A DNA stretch of 64,000 nt from Reticulitermes speratus (GCA_021186555.1 JAJKFL010000042.1:9339781-9403780), one strand, 5' to 3'; positions 32,800 through 44,480 are shown, counted from the stretch's first letter. The notes: a model not told the origin generated them from the sequence alone. Numbers and translations are program-made.

Positions 32800-32960
32800 G
32801 CCTCAATGGTAAGACGTCTGATGAACTGCAAGGAATTTGTAAGGAAGTGGACTGACTGAGAAAAACGTAAATCCTAAATCCAGTACCCCGTCCAAGATTG
32901 GAACTGGGTACCTTCCGAATACAAGTCTACAGCGTTACCGCTAAACTAACTTTATCGGTC
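32800..32960 (+). mobile_element. SINE family F copy
   Basis: 'atggtaagacgtctgatgaa', 'gattggaactgggtacc' (decayed B box), 'cgaatacaagtctacagcg'. Confidence 0.55.
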
Positions 32961-33549
32961 CTTTGTACTTTAATTAGTGCTAATTAAGGAAGATTCTGTA
33001 TTACACTCAACGCTGAATGTTTACATAGAAAGACCCCACAAAGGAGGTACCAAAGAGGTTACCGTACAAAAAATGCAATTATTCTTTCCATCATTACTGC
33101 AGTTATAAGTGTGTAAAGTAACAAGAACAAGACGAAGCAAGAGGAACAGCTGGGGTATTGTTCGTCGTGGAGAAAGTCAACAGTAAACCTTAAAGATAGG
33201 GGGTCTTCATAATTGGGAACAAAAAAGTCTTGTAATACTGGGTTAGTGGGGGAGTTGAGACAAGCTTCAAAATCGTTAACACGTTTTCGCCACGTGTGAT
33301 TACAGGGATTGTCAATTTATTCGGGTCGAATGGTTTCTCACTGTCTTGTGAAAAGTGCTGCTTGATTACATACTGCGAAACTCCGGGCAAATTCTGACAA
33401 AAAACGGTCTATCAGTCCAGTTCCTACTTCTCTTTCACATCACCATTACGACATGCATATCAACCTACAAGGCTTAGAAATGAAGACAAAAACCAAGCAG
33501 GCAAAACAAACATTAGGGCCAGTTTGTCCCCGTGCTTAAGAATCACGCA
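32961..33549. other. intron, nothing recognised
   Basis: A 66-codon minus frame at 33190-33390 has no recognisable features. Confidence 0.4.
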
Positions 33550-33722
33550 AAGAAAACGTACGGACGAGTGGAAGCACAGTTCCATGAATTCTTAACCCCG
33601 GCATCAAATGGATTTGAGTTGTCAGCTTTACGCCCCGGCCGCTTTAACACCACGGAAAGAGAGACCCCGGTACTCAATGAATTCCCTACCTCTGCAGGAA
33701 ATTGGAATTAAATTCCAAATAC
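33550..33722 (-). mobile_element. SINE family C fragment
   Basis: 'ttcttaaccccggcatc', 'acgccccggccgctttaac', 'ccggtactcaatgaat' in reverse family order. Confidence 0.6.
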
Positions 33723-33992
33723 TTAATACATCAACCAACTTATGCACTTAATAAAATACATTCAGAAGCAAGTACACAACCCTACATGTTTCGGCACCGG
33801 AGTGCCATCATCAGGGAATTACAGAACAAGGGACTACAAGGCCGACAGTTAATGTAGATACTGTGTCTCCCTTCTTAGACACAATACCTAGATTAACTGT
33901 CGGCCTTGTACTCCATTGTTCTGTAATTCCCAGATGATGGCACTCCGATGCCGAAACATGTAGGGTTTTCATACTTGCTTCTGAATGTATTT
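33722..33992. mobile_element. complete fold-back element with hammerhead-like pair
   Basis: Arms 33735-33850 and 33885-33992 mirror each other ('aaatacattcagaagcaag' against 'cttgcttctgaatgtattt'; 'aggccgacagttaatgta' against 'agattaactgtcggcctt'). Left core on the minus strand (complement of 33789-33814) has CTGATGA and GAAAC. Right core (33930 onward) has CAGATGA, one base off. Confidence 0.75.
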
Positions 33993-33999
33993 AATCTTT

Positions 34000-34690
34000 T
34001 AAAGCCTAACGTTCACTGTACCTACCATCAGCTTTAACATTCAACAGTTCTACGTTCTGCCCACACAGTATATTTATGTTTGTTGTATGGATCTCAGAAC
34101 AAACAGCGATTATTTCACTGTACAGCATTAACTGACTGGTTTGTATAACTGAGACGGAGTGTGTTTCACTGCGCGGTACGGACTGTATTTATGTGTTTTG
34201 TGTGGATCTCAGAACAACAGCGATTATTTCACTGTACACATTAACTGATTGGTTTGTGTAACTGAGACGGAGTGTGTTTACTGCGCGGTACGGACTGTAT
34301 TTATGTGTTTTGTGTGGATCTCAGAACAAACAGCGATTATTTCACTGTACAACATTAACTGACTGGTTTGTATAACTGAGACGGAGTGTGTTTACTGCGC
34401 GGTACGGACTGTATTTATGTGTTTTGTGTGGATCTCAGAACAAACAGCGATTATTTCACTGTACAGCATTAACTGACTGGTTTGTGTAACTGAGACGGAG
34501 TGTGTTTACTGCGCGGTACGGACTGTATTTATGTGTTTTGTGTGGATCTCAGAACAAACAGCGATTATTTCACTGTACAGCATTAACTGATTGGTTTGTG
34601 TAACTGAGACGGAGTGTGTTTACTGCGCGGTACGACTGGGTCTTTAAATAAAGCAGATTATGTTTCGCCTTTAAAGGGTTAAGTACGTAA
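34000..34690 (+). repeat. 114-bp minisatellite inside a dispersed element
   Basis: Marker gcgcggtacgg recurs at 34171, 34283, 34397, 34511 and 34625, so the period is 112-114 bp, five to six units. Each unit runs through 'tatttatgtgttttgtgtg', 'gatctcagaacaaacagcg' and 'attaactgactggtttgt'. Unique ends (tttaaagcctaacgttcac at about 34000; cctttaaagggttaag at about 34670) match the flanks of single copies at 41090 and 23405. Confidence 0.9.
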
Positions 34691-35609
34691 GTTAAGAAGA
34701 TGCACGGTATGAATGACATAGAATTAGTAAATTCCACGGTCGTCAAGCTGGTAGAGTAGCCACCGCACTGACTAACTACCCCCGTTTCTTAGGGTGTTTT
34801 ACTCCAAATTCACCATCAGACCGGCGATCCTGGGAGTATAGTGTAACAATATTCTCAAGAGTTACGTTTCTCTGTACCAAACACAAAAAAAAAAAAAAAT
34901 ACAACACACTACAACATTTAGGCCTTAAACGTGAAACACATGAAGGTCAATCACTTACAAGAGGAACATATGTCACATCACTTGCATGTCACTTTATTTC
35001 CACCTCTCATCAACCCCACTCCGCATCTTCCGGCCATCTCATTACGGGCACACAGAACTTACTTCTAAGAGTAAGTTCCCTAGCGGGTTCCCCCCACCAC
35101 AATTACAAGCCAGGGAGGGCCTAACGTAGGTTCACTCAATCAATGGCCAGATGTATAGCACTTAAGTAATTTGATACGGTTCCAGCAAACAGCGTGCGCA
35201 TTTACTATATATATATTTTTAGGAACATGTAATTTGGGGGTACACATGAGGCTCAAAATGGCTCAGTGGCAGGCGATTCAGAAACGGTGATTAGATGACC
35301 GTCCGAGATCTCCCCTGTTACTCATTTCGATTCTGGCATGCATTTACATTTACCTTGTTGCACCAAATACATATTCATTCTGCACGCCAAACAGAGGTAA
35401 TCGTACAAGTTAAGGAGATTAAACATGCATACAAAAGACTAGCTCGCAGTTATGCTTTCATCTCATGAAACTCGTGCAAATAAAGCATACAGCCCACAAT
35501 AAACACACGGCGCCATATTTCGAAGTGCTATTACGGTTAAAAATATAAATCGGCTGAAGGATAAAACAATTCCCAAAAAAAAAAAGTCCAATTTGTTGCT
35601 GTTCATGAA
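34691..35609. other. intron, nothing recognised
   Basis: A run at 34887-34900 and AT-rich 35200-35220. No repeat named. Confidence 0.4.
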
Positions 35610-35815
35610 GGTATATGGGGGGAGTAGAGGTATAGCTCTACCTTTTTAACATCGGTGCTAGATGGAGTGGTCACTTTCACGCTCCGGCCGCTTTACTCCC
35701 GGGAAATAACCCAGTACCCGTTGAATAGGAGGCTGTGTGGCCCCCCCCAGAGCTGGTCTGGACGTTTTGAAGAACAGAAAAATTTCTTACCCCTTGAAGG
35801 CAATCAGATATTGTC
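35610..35815 (-). mobile_element. SINE family C copy
   Basis: 'gtagaggtatagctctacc', 'cgctccggccgctttactc', 'cagagctggtctggacgtt' in reverse. Head lost. Confidence 0.7.
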
Positions 35816-35934
35816 AGTTGCCCTGAAATTAATTAATTTGGTGTAAAGAACACGTAACAGGTGTCAGGTCGGCGGTGCCCCCTGCGAGGATGAAGAAGTG
35901 AAGGCTCGTGTCGTCTGCTGTGGAAGCATCGCTA

Positions 35935-37975
35935 CAATTACCAATACCAATTACAATACAAATTACTTTAACTCTGATCATTTACGTAGGTTTAGGTAGG
36001 CTTAGCTATCTTCTTTTTGCAGTATGTGTGTTTTGGTTGTTTTTGTATTATTTATATGTGGTGTTTTTGTAATGTGCTTGTGTTTGTTTGTATTGTGTGT
36101 GGTGTTTTTGTAATGTGGTGTGTTTTTTTAGTTGGGTGTTTTTGTAAGGTGGGATGTTTTTGTTAAGATGGATGTGTTGTAGGGATGTTTTTGTTAAGGT
36201 GTGGATGTTTTTGTTAAGTGGGATATTTGTATGGTGTTATTGTTCTAAGTGTGTACCTGTATTTACTAGTAGTATTTTGTTTTGTAATTGTGGTATAGTT
36301 TGTTTTGTTTGGTGATTTTTATGTAATTGATATGTCATTTGTAATGTGTGTACTAGTGTAAGGCTACTGCACGGTGAAAACATTTGTATTGTGTGTAATA
36401 TGTGTAAGGACTACTGCACGGTGAAACATTTGTATTGTGTTATTATGTAAGGACTACTGCCACGGTGAACATTTGTATTGTGTGTACTAGTGTAAGGACT
36501 ACTGCCACCGGGTGAAAACATTTGTATTGTGTGTACTAGTGTAAGGACTACTGCCACCGGGTGAAAACATTTGTATTGTGTGTACTAGTGTAAGGACTAC
36601 TGCCACCGGGTGAAAACATTTGTATTGTGTGTACTAGTGTAAGGACTACTGCCACCGGGTGAAAACATTTGTATTGTGTGTACTAGTGTAAGGACTACTG
36701 CCACCGGGTGAAAACATTTGTATTGTGTGTACTAGTGTAAGGACTACTGCCACCGGGTGAAAACATTTGTGTATGTGTGTACTAGTGTAAGGACTACTGC
36801 CACCGGGTGAAAAATTTGTATTGTGTGTACTAGTGTAAGGACTACTGCCACCGGGTGAAAACATTTGTATGTGTGTACTAGTGTAAGGACTACTGCCACC
36901 GGGTGAAAACATTTGTATTGTGTGTACTAGTGTAAGGACTACTGCCACCGGGTGAAAACATTTGTATTGTGTGTACTAGTGTAAGGACTACTGCCACCGG
37001 GTGAAAACATTTGTATTGTGTGTACTAGTGTAAGGACTACTGCCACCGGGTGAAAACATTTGTATTGTGTGTACTAGTGTAAGGACTACTGCCACCGGGT
37101 GAAAACATTTGTATTGTGTGTACTAGTGTAAGGACTACTGCCACCGGGTGAAAACATTTGTATTGTGTGTACTAGTGTAAGGACTACTGCCACCGGGTGA
37201 AAACATTTGTATTGTGTGTACTAGTGTAAGGACTACTGCCACCGGGTGAAAACATTTGTATGTGTGTACTAGTGTAAGGACTACTGCCACCGGGTGAAAA
37301 CATTTGTATTGTGTGTACTATGTAAGGACTACTGCCACCGGGTGAAAACATTTGTATTGTGTGTACTAGTGTAAGGACTACTGCCACCGGGTGAAAACAT
37401 TTGTATTGTGTGTACTATTGTAAGGACTACTGCCACCGGGTGAAAACATTTGTATTGTGTGTACTAGTGTAAGGACTACTGCCACCGGGTGAAAACATTT
37501 GTATTGTGTGTATTAGTGTAAGGACTACTGCCACCGGGTGAAAACATTTGTATTGTGTGTACTAGTGTAAGGACTACTGCCACCGGGTGAAAACATTTGT
37601 ATGTGTGTACTAGTGTAAGGACTACTGCCACCGGGTGAAAACATTTGTATGTGTGTACTAGTGTAAGGACTACTGCCACCGGGTGAAAACATTGTATGTG
37701 TGTACTAGTGTAAGGACTACTGCCACCGGGTGAAAACATTTGTATTGTGTTACTAGTGTAAGGACTACTGCCACCGGGTGAAAACATTTGTATTGTGTGT
37801 ACTAGTGTAAGGACTACTGCCACCGGGTGAAAACATTTGTATGTGTGTACTAGTGTAAGGACTACTGCCACCGGGTGAAAACATTTGTATGTGTGTACTA
37901 GTGTAAGGACTACTGCCACCGGGTGAAAACCCATTGCAGAATAATATAATAATAATAATAATAAATAAATAACTG
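35935..37975 (+). mobile_element. LINE 3' UTR expanded by a 49-bp array, with (AAT)n tail
   Basis: GT-rich leader 35990-36330, then the array, then 'gtgaaaacccattgcagaat' and (AAT)n at 37940-37975, which resembles the simple tails of LINEs here. No ORF2 remnant precedes it, so the LINE assignment is inference. Confidence 0.5.
36340..37932 (+). repeat. 49-bp minisatellite, about 33 copies
   Basis: Unit contains gtaaggactactgccaccgg, 'gtgaaaacatttgtattg' and 'tgtgtactagt', measured at 49 bp (36541 to 36590). Inner copies are almost identical; the first four or five (36340-36540) are degenerate, as expected at array edges. Minus-strand frames across it are artefacts of the period. Confidence 0.95.
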
Positions 37976-38574
37976 GCTGCAGATTTGGAAAAATGTCAAA
38001 ATATATTTATACAAAGGTTACTGGATGCACACAGAAAACACATTGAACACATTTTTACGTCAACGCAATCTACCGTGCATTATTGACGCTGCGACATCAG
38101 AAAGAGTGCTGCAAATGCAATGCATAAACAAACGCAGGCTTTCTAAAACTGCCGCGTCATATTTTGATGGCAGTGTACGATGTTGATACTTTTCAACGTA
38201 TTATTATTTCAAGTATCCTCTTTTTAATATCGTTTAGTGGAACACAACACTTGAATGGTGCAGCGCGGTACGCAGATTAAAAGCTCGTTAAGACGAGAAG
38301 CGTGACGGTGCATCGTTCTGCTGCATAGCGAGACGGATCGGACATCCACCGCAGAGCGACAGGCGTGCGAAGACACTCATGCCACAACTCATATCCAGGG
38401 TAAAAATTTCTGGTTCCATGTCCTGACCCTGTGTTCACGCATGCTTCATTTCAGCTTTGAAAAGGGTAATATCCCCCCTCCCCACAACCCCCCAGCCCAG
38501 CATCGTAATAGTACCGGATTAATTTTTTCCGAGTGTACGAAGTTTCACAGGCAAAAGTAAAGCTGCCCCTATTC
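37976..38574. other. intron, nothing recognised
   Basis: No gene or family named. A poly-C patch lies near 38474-38490. Confidence 0.4.
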
Positions 38575-38790
38575 ATGATAGGTGGAGCAGTTATAGTTCC
38601 ACTCATTCTTAACCTCGGCACTAGGGCATGTGGGTGGTCAATAACTCCGGTACCCACTGAATAGGGGGCTGGGTGGCCCCCAGAGACAGTCTGGACAATT
38701 TGGAAGAGAGAAAGCTCTGTTGACACTGCCGGGATTCGAACCCGAGATCGTTGAGCCCGTAGCCTGGTCACTATACTGAGTACGTAATCT
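38575..38790 (-). mobile_element. SINE family C copy
   Basis: 'ataggtggagcagttatag', 'ctgaataggggggctggg', and the head gggattcgaacccgagat (38731-38748), 'agcctggtcactatactg'. The middle, usually with the 'gccgctttac' block, is missing. Confidence 0.75.
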
Positions 38791-39029
38791 CAGTTAAGGA
38801 ACTGGTATTTATCTTAAACCGAATTGTCCGTGACAAACCAGTACCAATCCTAAGTTATCAACAACTAGGCATTACAATACCAAACAATACGACTATAAAA
38901 GCAAGACAGTCTTGAGATTAAGTTCTTTGTCTAAATTTCAGCAAAGAAAACCACAACTGAAATACAAAAGTACACATATGCACGCATAAGGCATCCACAC
39001 TATCAGAGAAGTCATTCTGTATAGGACAT

Positions 39030-39303
39030 TTTTTTTTAAAGAAGGGCCCCGCAGCAGAATCTACGGACGCACCGCAGCCTTGAGACTTATTGTGCAACCC
39101 TGTGATGAAGATGAAGAGAGAAAGGCGATCAGTTTTTTCATTCTTCCAAGTAATGGAGCACCGGTGGAATGAAATTGACAGGGGTAAAAATCCTGTCCCA
39201 GTGCCACTTTGTCCACCACAAATCCCACATGGACTGACCGGGATCGAACTCGGGCCTCCGCGGTGGGAGGCCGGCGACTAACCGCCTGAGCCATGGCACG
39301 GCC
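39030..39303 (-). mobile_element. SINE family B, full copy
   Basis: 'gggccccgcagcagaatc', 'tcctgtcccagtgccac', 'gggatcgaactcgggcc' and 'gcctgagccatggcacgg' in order, with poly-T at the left. Confidence 0.85.
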
Positions 39304-39329
39304 AGAAAGCATCCTTCCTTTTATTTGAT

Positions 39330-39420
39330 ATATGAGGGTCAGTCACAAAAAAAGTTCATAAGATCCTACACTGAGTGGACAGTACCAGGGGAATTTCTCG
39401 CCTAGCAGTTATCACCAGCA
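39330..39420. mobile_element. possible mariner end
   Basis: tatatgagggtcagtcac followed by 'aaaaaaagttcataag' looks like a mariner terminus. The following 'ccaggggaatttctcgcc' also occurs near 59462-59478. Partner end not found. Confidence 0.35.
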
Positions 39421-39946
39421 CTGAAGCACTGATTGGCAGCCACAAATTTAACGACGATCGCGATTTGGAAACAAATGTGACAATATGGCTGACAACACAG
39501 CGCACGGACTGATACCAACAGTGAATATAAAAGCTCGTACCACGGTATGATAAATACCTCTGTTGTGGCGGGACTTATCAGAGCTGAAACTAAGCACCCA
39601 GAATATAGTTCTGTAAACTTATTATCTGATCGAACCATTTAGTTTAACGAATATGTCAATAACTCCGTCTACATACCGTCAAATCACAGGATGTTAGTGA
39701 ATAATGAATTGGGATGCAAGTGCACGAACGTAATCACGGCAAACTTTTCGGCACTGTTCTGGATTTGTCTTAAGAAACTGACCAAATACCCGATGACACA
39801 TAGAATAACCGGTCTTCGGGCAGATATTAGAATCCGGGATCTCCCGATAAAGAAGCAAAACTGGTACCCACTTGGTGTAGCAGTCACTATTAGGCAATAC
39901 AGAAGGCTTTTGAGCAGGAAAAATGTAACATGATATTAAGATGTAC

Positions 39947-40230
39947 CAGGAGCGCACCCAAAGGGGGGGGGGGGTGGCTGCCGGGCTGCAGCCCGCCCCC
40001 AAATCCCCAAAGCCGAATTTAAAAAACACACATTTTGTAGATATTATAATATCATAAGTTTTACGTGATTTTCCCCTTTAGCCGAAATCAGCCAGTGAAG
40101 TCGGCTGATGACTAGTACATTAGAATTATGAAAAATAAATTAATAAAATTGAAAAAAAAAAAAGAGATACGACACTGTCATTGAGTCATGGAACATGTAG
40201 TTATATTCATATGTATACAAATGCAGTTGC
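39947..40230 (+). mobile_element. hAT-like element, inverted relative to 16172-16485
   Basis: Starts caggagcgcacccaaagg with a GC-rich block, then 'acacacattttgtag', the stem-loop (agccgaaatcagcc… tcggctgatgac), and 'gagtcatggaacatgtag', each matching 16172-16485 in reverse. Right edge uncertain. Confidence 0.6.
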
Positions 40231-40254
40231 AGACAGTGTTATGTTGTACTTTCA

Positions 40255-40345
40255 AAATGATTTTTATAACATAATTTTAAACTGGATTCACCTGGCTCAG
40301 AACAGGGTAAAATTGTATTGTGAACACTTCGAGTTCCATACGAGG
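40255..40345 (+). mobile_element. LINE family E tail scrap
   Basis: 'aactggattcacctggctc', 'gagttccatacgag' only. Confidence 0.4.
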
Positions 40346-40634
40346 AGGGAATATCTATATCAACTGACAAAACTATTAAGATATCAATATGGTACCTGCT
40401 ACAAGACAGATGGATAATGTCACTCGTGGAAACGCGCTAAAATTTCAGTACAAATTAGGAATAGTCTCTGTTCCGCTCTCCATGTGCAGGTAACAGGGTT
40501 CTGACCCTGAGCACAACAAAAGTATGACATTACAGTGCCCAGACAACGACTTATTGAATGTCTGTCTTCCTGGTTTACCGACAGCAACATGGTACATATA
40601 ACTTCGAATGGTTGACTTATAATGAATTAATAAC

Positions 40635-40795
40635 TGCAGAATATTGGAGTGTAGCAGTTGTGTCATATTTGCAATTCCATTCCGGTATTTGGCAGGAAAG
40701 ACTAAGGTATAGCACGAAAACCCTCGGCCCAACCAAGATTCAAACACGGCACCTCTGGAAGAAAAGTCAGAAGCGCTACGGCTTGAACCAATTTA
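40635..40795 (+). mobile_element. SINE family F-like copy
   Basis: 'accaagattcaaacacgg' (40731-40748) is B-box-like and 'aagcgctacggcttgaacca' matches the family end. The head is weak. Confidence 0.45.
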
Positions 40796-41089
40796 TTCAG
40801 CAGAATGACTCAGTCTATACATTTACATCCAATTTAACCAGTACATTTTTCTTCAAGTTTTTATGTTCAAATTCATCACGTTCGTGTTTATACGTAACCT
40901 GATTTGAGTTTAATGACATGCTGAGTCTTCCTGGTCCAGTCTTCTTTTAATTGCCACAACGGTCAGAGAACAAGAACTAGGTGCGTTCTGCATGCCAATG
41001 ACAATACTGATAGCTCTATTAACACGACAATTTCAGATTTTAATTTACGTTAATGCCCTTTAAAGACTAAGATGAACCTGAAATGGATT

Positions 41090-41285
41090 TAAAGAGTCCG
41101 TTCGTACCGCGCAGTAAACACACTCCGCCTCGGTTATAAAAACCAATAAAGTAACACTATAAATCACTCTCTGTTCTAAGAACCGTACAAACAACATAAA
41201 TACACTCTGTGGGCATAAAGCAGAACTTTTTAATGTGAAACCTGGAGGTGAATATAGTAACCATTAGACTTTAAAAGGTTAAAAA
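41090..41285 (-). repeat. single inverted copy of the 114-bp element with both flanks
   Basis: 'gttcgtaccgcgcagtaaac', 'aacaacataaatacactctg' and the end 'gactttaaaaggttaaaaa'. Holds one unit, so it represents the unexpanded form. Confidence 0.7.
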
Positions 41286-41624
41286 GAAGGAATGTCTACA
41301 AACGTAAATGAGATGGAAGATGGGTACGACGTCCTCACGGCAGTGACAAGAAAGACTGCCTCCCTGGAACATGCAATACACTTTGGTAAAAACTGACTGC
41401 TTTACGGAGCTTCCTGCTGCTTTCACTTCAGTACCATAAAGGCGTAACACCATGTAGTCTGGTAAGAAGTGTACCGACCTTACGTAGCAAAGAGCTCTCT
41501 TCATCTTCAGTGCCTAAAGATGCAACGCCCTGTATTTGGGTAGAAATTTTACCGACGTTACACCCTTAACCTTATTTAATGAACTTCCAACAGCCGGGAG
41601 TACACAGCTTTAAATAATGTGACC
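41286..41624. other. intron, nothing recognised
   Basis: A 77-codon minus frame without protein features. Confidence 0.4.
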
Positions 41625-41790
41625 AGTGAATAATACTAATAAATGTTAAGGGATGTGGAAGGAGGCGATCCTCGTCTGATTTATGTTATCTGGAGGACTG
41701 AAACAACTAGGATGTCGAGTGTCAAAACCGAGATTTGAAACTAGGACCACCCAAATACGAAAGGTAGTGGTAAACACTGCGCAGCACTGT
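41625..41790 (+). mobile_element. SINE family F copy
   Basis: 'gggatgtggaaggaggcgat', 'cgagatttgaaactaggacc' (decayed B box), 'cccaaatacgaaagg'. Confidence 0.55.
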
Positions 41791-42039
41791 TGGGTCCCTA
41801 CAAGGTAACATCCTTACCTACATGAAGGGATTTTAAAACAACGAATTAAAATCCCTGTCACCACGGCATGGCGCGTCCTCAGGTTGCGGATGGAGGAACG
41901 GCTTCCGGATATGGAGGGTAGCTGCGAATACATTGAATAAGCAGTCGCTGACAGCCGACAAGTGGTGGTCCTCCAGCTTGGGGGTTTGGGCGAGGTGCTA
42001 ATAACTCCTCACCGTAAAAAATTACCAAGTTACGAATCA

Positions 42040-42180
42040 TTTAACAAAGCCTCGGCGGGCTCTTCTGAATGCGGTAATGAACCTTCTGGTTCCATAAGAC
42101 GCGGGGAATTTCTTGACTAGCTGAGGACCTGTTAGCTTCTCAAGAAGGACTCTGCTCCATGGAGTTAGTTAACTGCTCTT
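42040..42180 (+). mobile_element. LINE family E 3' end, clean 3' edge
   Basis: 'gcgggctcttctgaatgcgg', 'ggttccataagacgcgggg', 'ttctcaagaaggactctgc' and 'ccatggagttagtta'. Good copy of the terminal 140 bp. Confidence 0.7.
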
Positions 42181-42704
42181 CCATCGTCAGGTTCTCCATA
42201 TGTGAGCACAGATATCGATCTCCAGACAGAGAGCTGTATTGAATAACTAGGTGACAAAAACCTGATTATAATCATTGCAGGCAACTCTGTTGCACTCCAC
42301 TTGTCACTGATTAATGTAACCCATTATATATCGCCAGGAGATGGTCTAATAAGGTCTAGCTCGGTCAGTGTTTACTGACAGTTTGAATGAGATTAGCTAC
42401 AACGGTGTTGTCAGTGACTGGTTTAGCAGATGCTCAAACATCTAAATCATAATCACAGACGAGAGGGACCAGTCAAGTTTTGTGTCACAAAAATTAGATC
42501 AATGGGTCAGTAAAGATTATATGTTCTAAAAGATACTTAAAGTAAATTCTATGACTATTTTCGGAACAAATTCCGCTTAGATATGAAACACTTTACTCCT
42601 GCACGTCGCTACAACGTGAATATAAGTCATATCTCGAACTAAAACGTTCGTCAATGGTAAAGGTAAAGTTCACCCTATACAACAGGCCATGAAGGGCCCG
42701 AAGA
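42181..42704. other. intron, nothing recognised
   Basis: No frame or family named. Confidence 0.4.
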
Positions 42705-43085
42705 GGGAGTAGAGGTATAGTTCTGCTCTTTCTTTAACTTCGGCGCTACATGGGGGGTGGGTGGTTAACGCCAGGCCCCGGCCGTGCCATGGCTCATTCG
42801 TCGGCCTCTCACCGCGATCCCGGGCCAGTCCATGTGGGATTTGTGGTGGACAAAGTGGCACTGGGACAGGTTTTTCCCCGAGTACTTCGGCTTCCCCTGT
42901 CAATTTAATTCCACCGGTGCTCCATTACAAGGAAAAACGAAAAAAACTGATCATCTTCATCACAGGTTTGCACAATAAGCCTTAAGGCTGCGGGTGCGTC
43001 CGTAGCATCTGCTGCTGGGCCCTTTAAAAAAACGCCAGGCCCCGGCCGCTTTATCCCCAGGAATGACCCGGTATCCATTGTGTTG
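42705..43085 (-). mobile_element. SINE family C split by a SINE family B
   Basis: 'gtagaggtatagttctgc', 'cttcggcgctacatgggg' at the left; 'ccggccgctttatcccc' and 'gacccggtatccattg' resume at the right. Confidence 0.75.
42784..43030 (+). mobile_element. SINE family B nested in SINE C, 17-bp duplication
   Basis: aacgccaggccccggcc occurs at 42767-42783 and again at 43031-43047, an exact 17-bp target duplication within the older SINE. Head 'tgccatggctcattcg', ending 'gctgctgggccctttaaaa'. Note the B box here is cgatcccgggcca. Confidence 0.9.
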
Positions 43086-43094
43086 TCATGTTAA

Positions 43095-43255
43095 ATTATT
43101 CCTTGACTAACTAACTAATCCCATGGAGCAGAGTCCTTCCCGATAAGCTAACCAGTCGTCAGCTAGTCAAGAAACTCCTCGCGTTTTATGGAACCCGAAG
43201 GTTCATTACCGCATTCACAAGAGCCCGCCACCTGTCCCTATTGTTAATTTATGCC
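43095..43255 (-). mobile_element. LINE family E 3' end
   Basis: 'actaactaatcccatggag', 'cgttttatggaacccgaagg', 'cacaagagcccgccacctg' in reverse. Confidence 0.7.
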
Positions 43256-43274
43256 TTAGTTTCTTAAAACTTCA

Positions 43275-43515
43275 CAGTGACCAGACTATGGGCTGGACCG
43301 GTTCAGGGTTCAATTTCCGAAAGGGGCACGGATTTATTTCTTCTCCCAAACATCGAGTCCTACACGGGGCTCACTCAGCCTCCTATCCAATGGGTAGCGG
43401 GGGGTAAAGCGATGTGGGACGTGAAGCTGGTCACTCACATCTCTCTATTGCCGAGGTTAAGAGTGTGTACTGTGTGCCTCTACTTTCCCGATGTGCCTTC
43501 ATGGCGTCGACAGGG
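43275..43515 (+). mobile_element. SINE family C copy
   Basis: 'gtgaccagactatgggct', 'gttcagggttcaatttccg' (B box), 'cctcctatccaatgggtag', 'aagagtgtgtactgtgtg'. Confidence 0.65.
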
Positions 43516-43579
43516 ACAAACTTACCTTACCTTCTTAAAACTTAACTGAAGGCACACTACTTCGACCCCGCGGTGGCAC

Positions 43580-43760
43580 TGATCAAAATACCGTACATTA
43601 ACAGCTGCGCAGTTCACTTGACCTTTTCGTCCAGAATCCAAACCACTACGCGTGATGTAATTTTATTTACCGCATTCACAGATCTGTACTCAACCCCACT
43701 CCAATCAGCGAGGTACCGCTACCTCGAAATTCCCCTCATTCCGGCCGTCCTTATTTCAAA
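43580..43760 (-). mobile_element. LINE family E 3'-end fragment, decayed
   Basis: 'aacagctgcgcagttcac', 'ttatttaccgcattcacag' fit the reversed family. Confidence 0.4.
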
Positions 43761-43865
43761 TCGCTGTACCGAATATCTAAACTCATAATCCTGCACCTTA
43801 CTCCCCTCTACCGGAACTAATGTCAGATACAGCCATAAAATAAGCCACACCATCACCACCACCCG

Positions 43866-44160
43866 GCACGCGGTGGCGCAGTTCGTTGAGGCACTGCGCT
43901 ACAAACCGGAACATCGAGGGTTCGATTCCCGATTGTGTCACTGGAATTTTTCAGTGACATAATCGTTTCGGTCGCACTGTGGCCCTGGGGTCAACTCAGC
44001 CTCTAACAGAAATGAGTACCAGGAATCTTTCCTGGCGGGTAAAGGCGGCCGGTGCGTAGGGCTGACAACCTTACCACCTTCATGTGCCGATTGTCTAAAA
44101 ATCTGGGAGCCTCAACCTCCTGGGACCCTAAGGGCCTGTAATGGGATTGCTTGCTGCTTT
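43866..44160 (+). mobile_element. SINE family D, full copy
   Basis: Head 'cggtggcgcagttcgttg' (A box) and ggttcgattcccgattg (43919-43935, B box); body 'aatcgtttcggtcgcac', 'ggtaaaggcggccggtgcg'; tail 'cctgtaatgggattgc'. The central block resembles that of family C. Confidence 0.85.
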
Positions 44161-44163
44161 GCC

Positions 44164-44201
44164 ATCACCACCACCACCACCACCACCACCACCACCACCA
44201 T
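44164..44201 (+). repeat. (CAC)n microsatellite
   Basis: Twelve CAC/ACC triplets at the end of the SINE D copy, probably its tail. Confidence 0.95.
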
Positions 44202-44389
44202 GCTCCCATTAACCTTCTTCTTAGCCTCACCCATTCACAGGCTCGCCGTCTTCGGTTCCCAAATCAATCTGCTGTTCTGTCTCCACGTTTCATATCGCGC
44301 TCAACAAGTGTACAGGCTCCTCGTCCTCACGGCAGCAAGCGCTACATACATTTCTGCAATCTTCACTCGTTCATCGTTGCCTCCGTTTA

Positions 44390-44480
44390 TACTGGCAGTA
44401 GCCGCGATAGCGCCCTAATTATGTCACGACCGCTTCCTTTCATATCTCTTCAATTAATAATTCATTACATTACCCTCAAA
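44390..44480 (-). mobile_element. SINE family F head fragment
   Basis: Complement: 'ggaagcggtcgtgacata' following 'aatgaattattaattgaag'. Confidence 0.45.

Noticed and set aside
36646-37934. Minus-strand frames of 67-152 codons with repeated FSPGGSSPYTSTH
   Set aside because: They are the 49-bp minisatellite read through in different frames; no start context, no conservation expected.
40080-40130. Circularly permuted hammerhead (GAAA before CTGATGA), also near 16330
   Set aside because: Stem III does not pair after GAAA and only two bases are left for stem I; it fits better as a plain hairpin in a hAT-like element.
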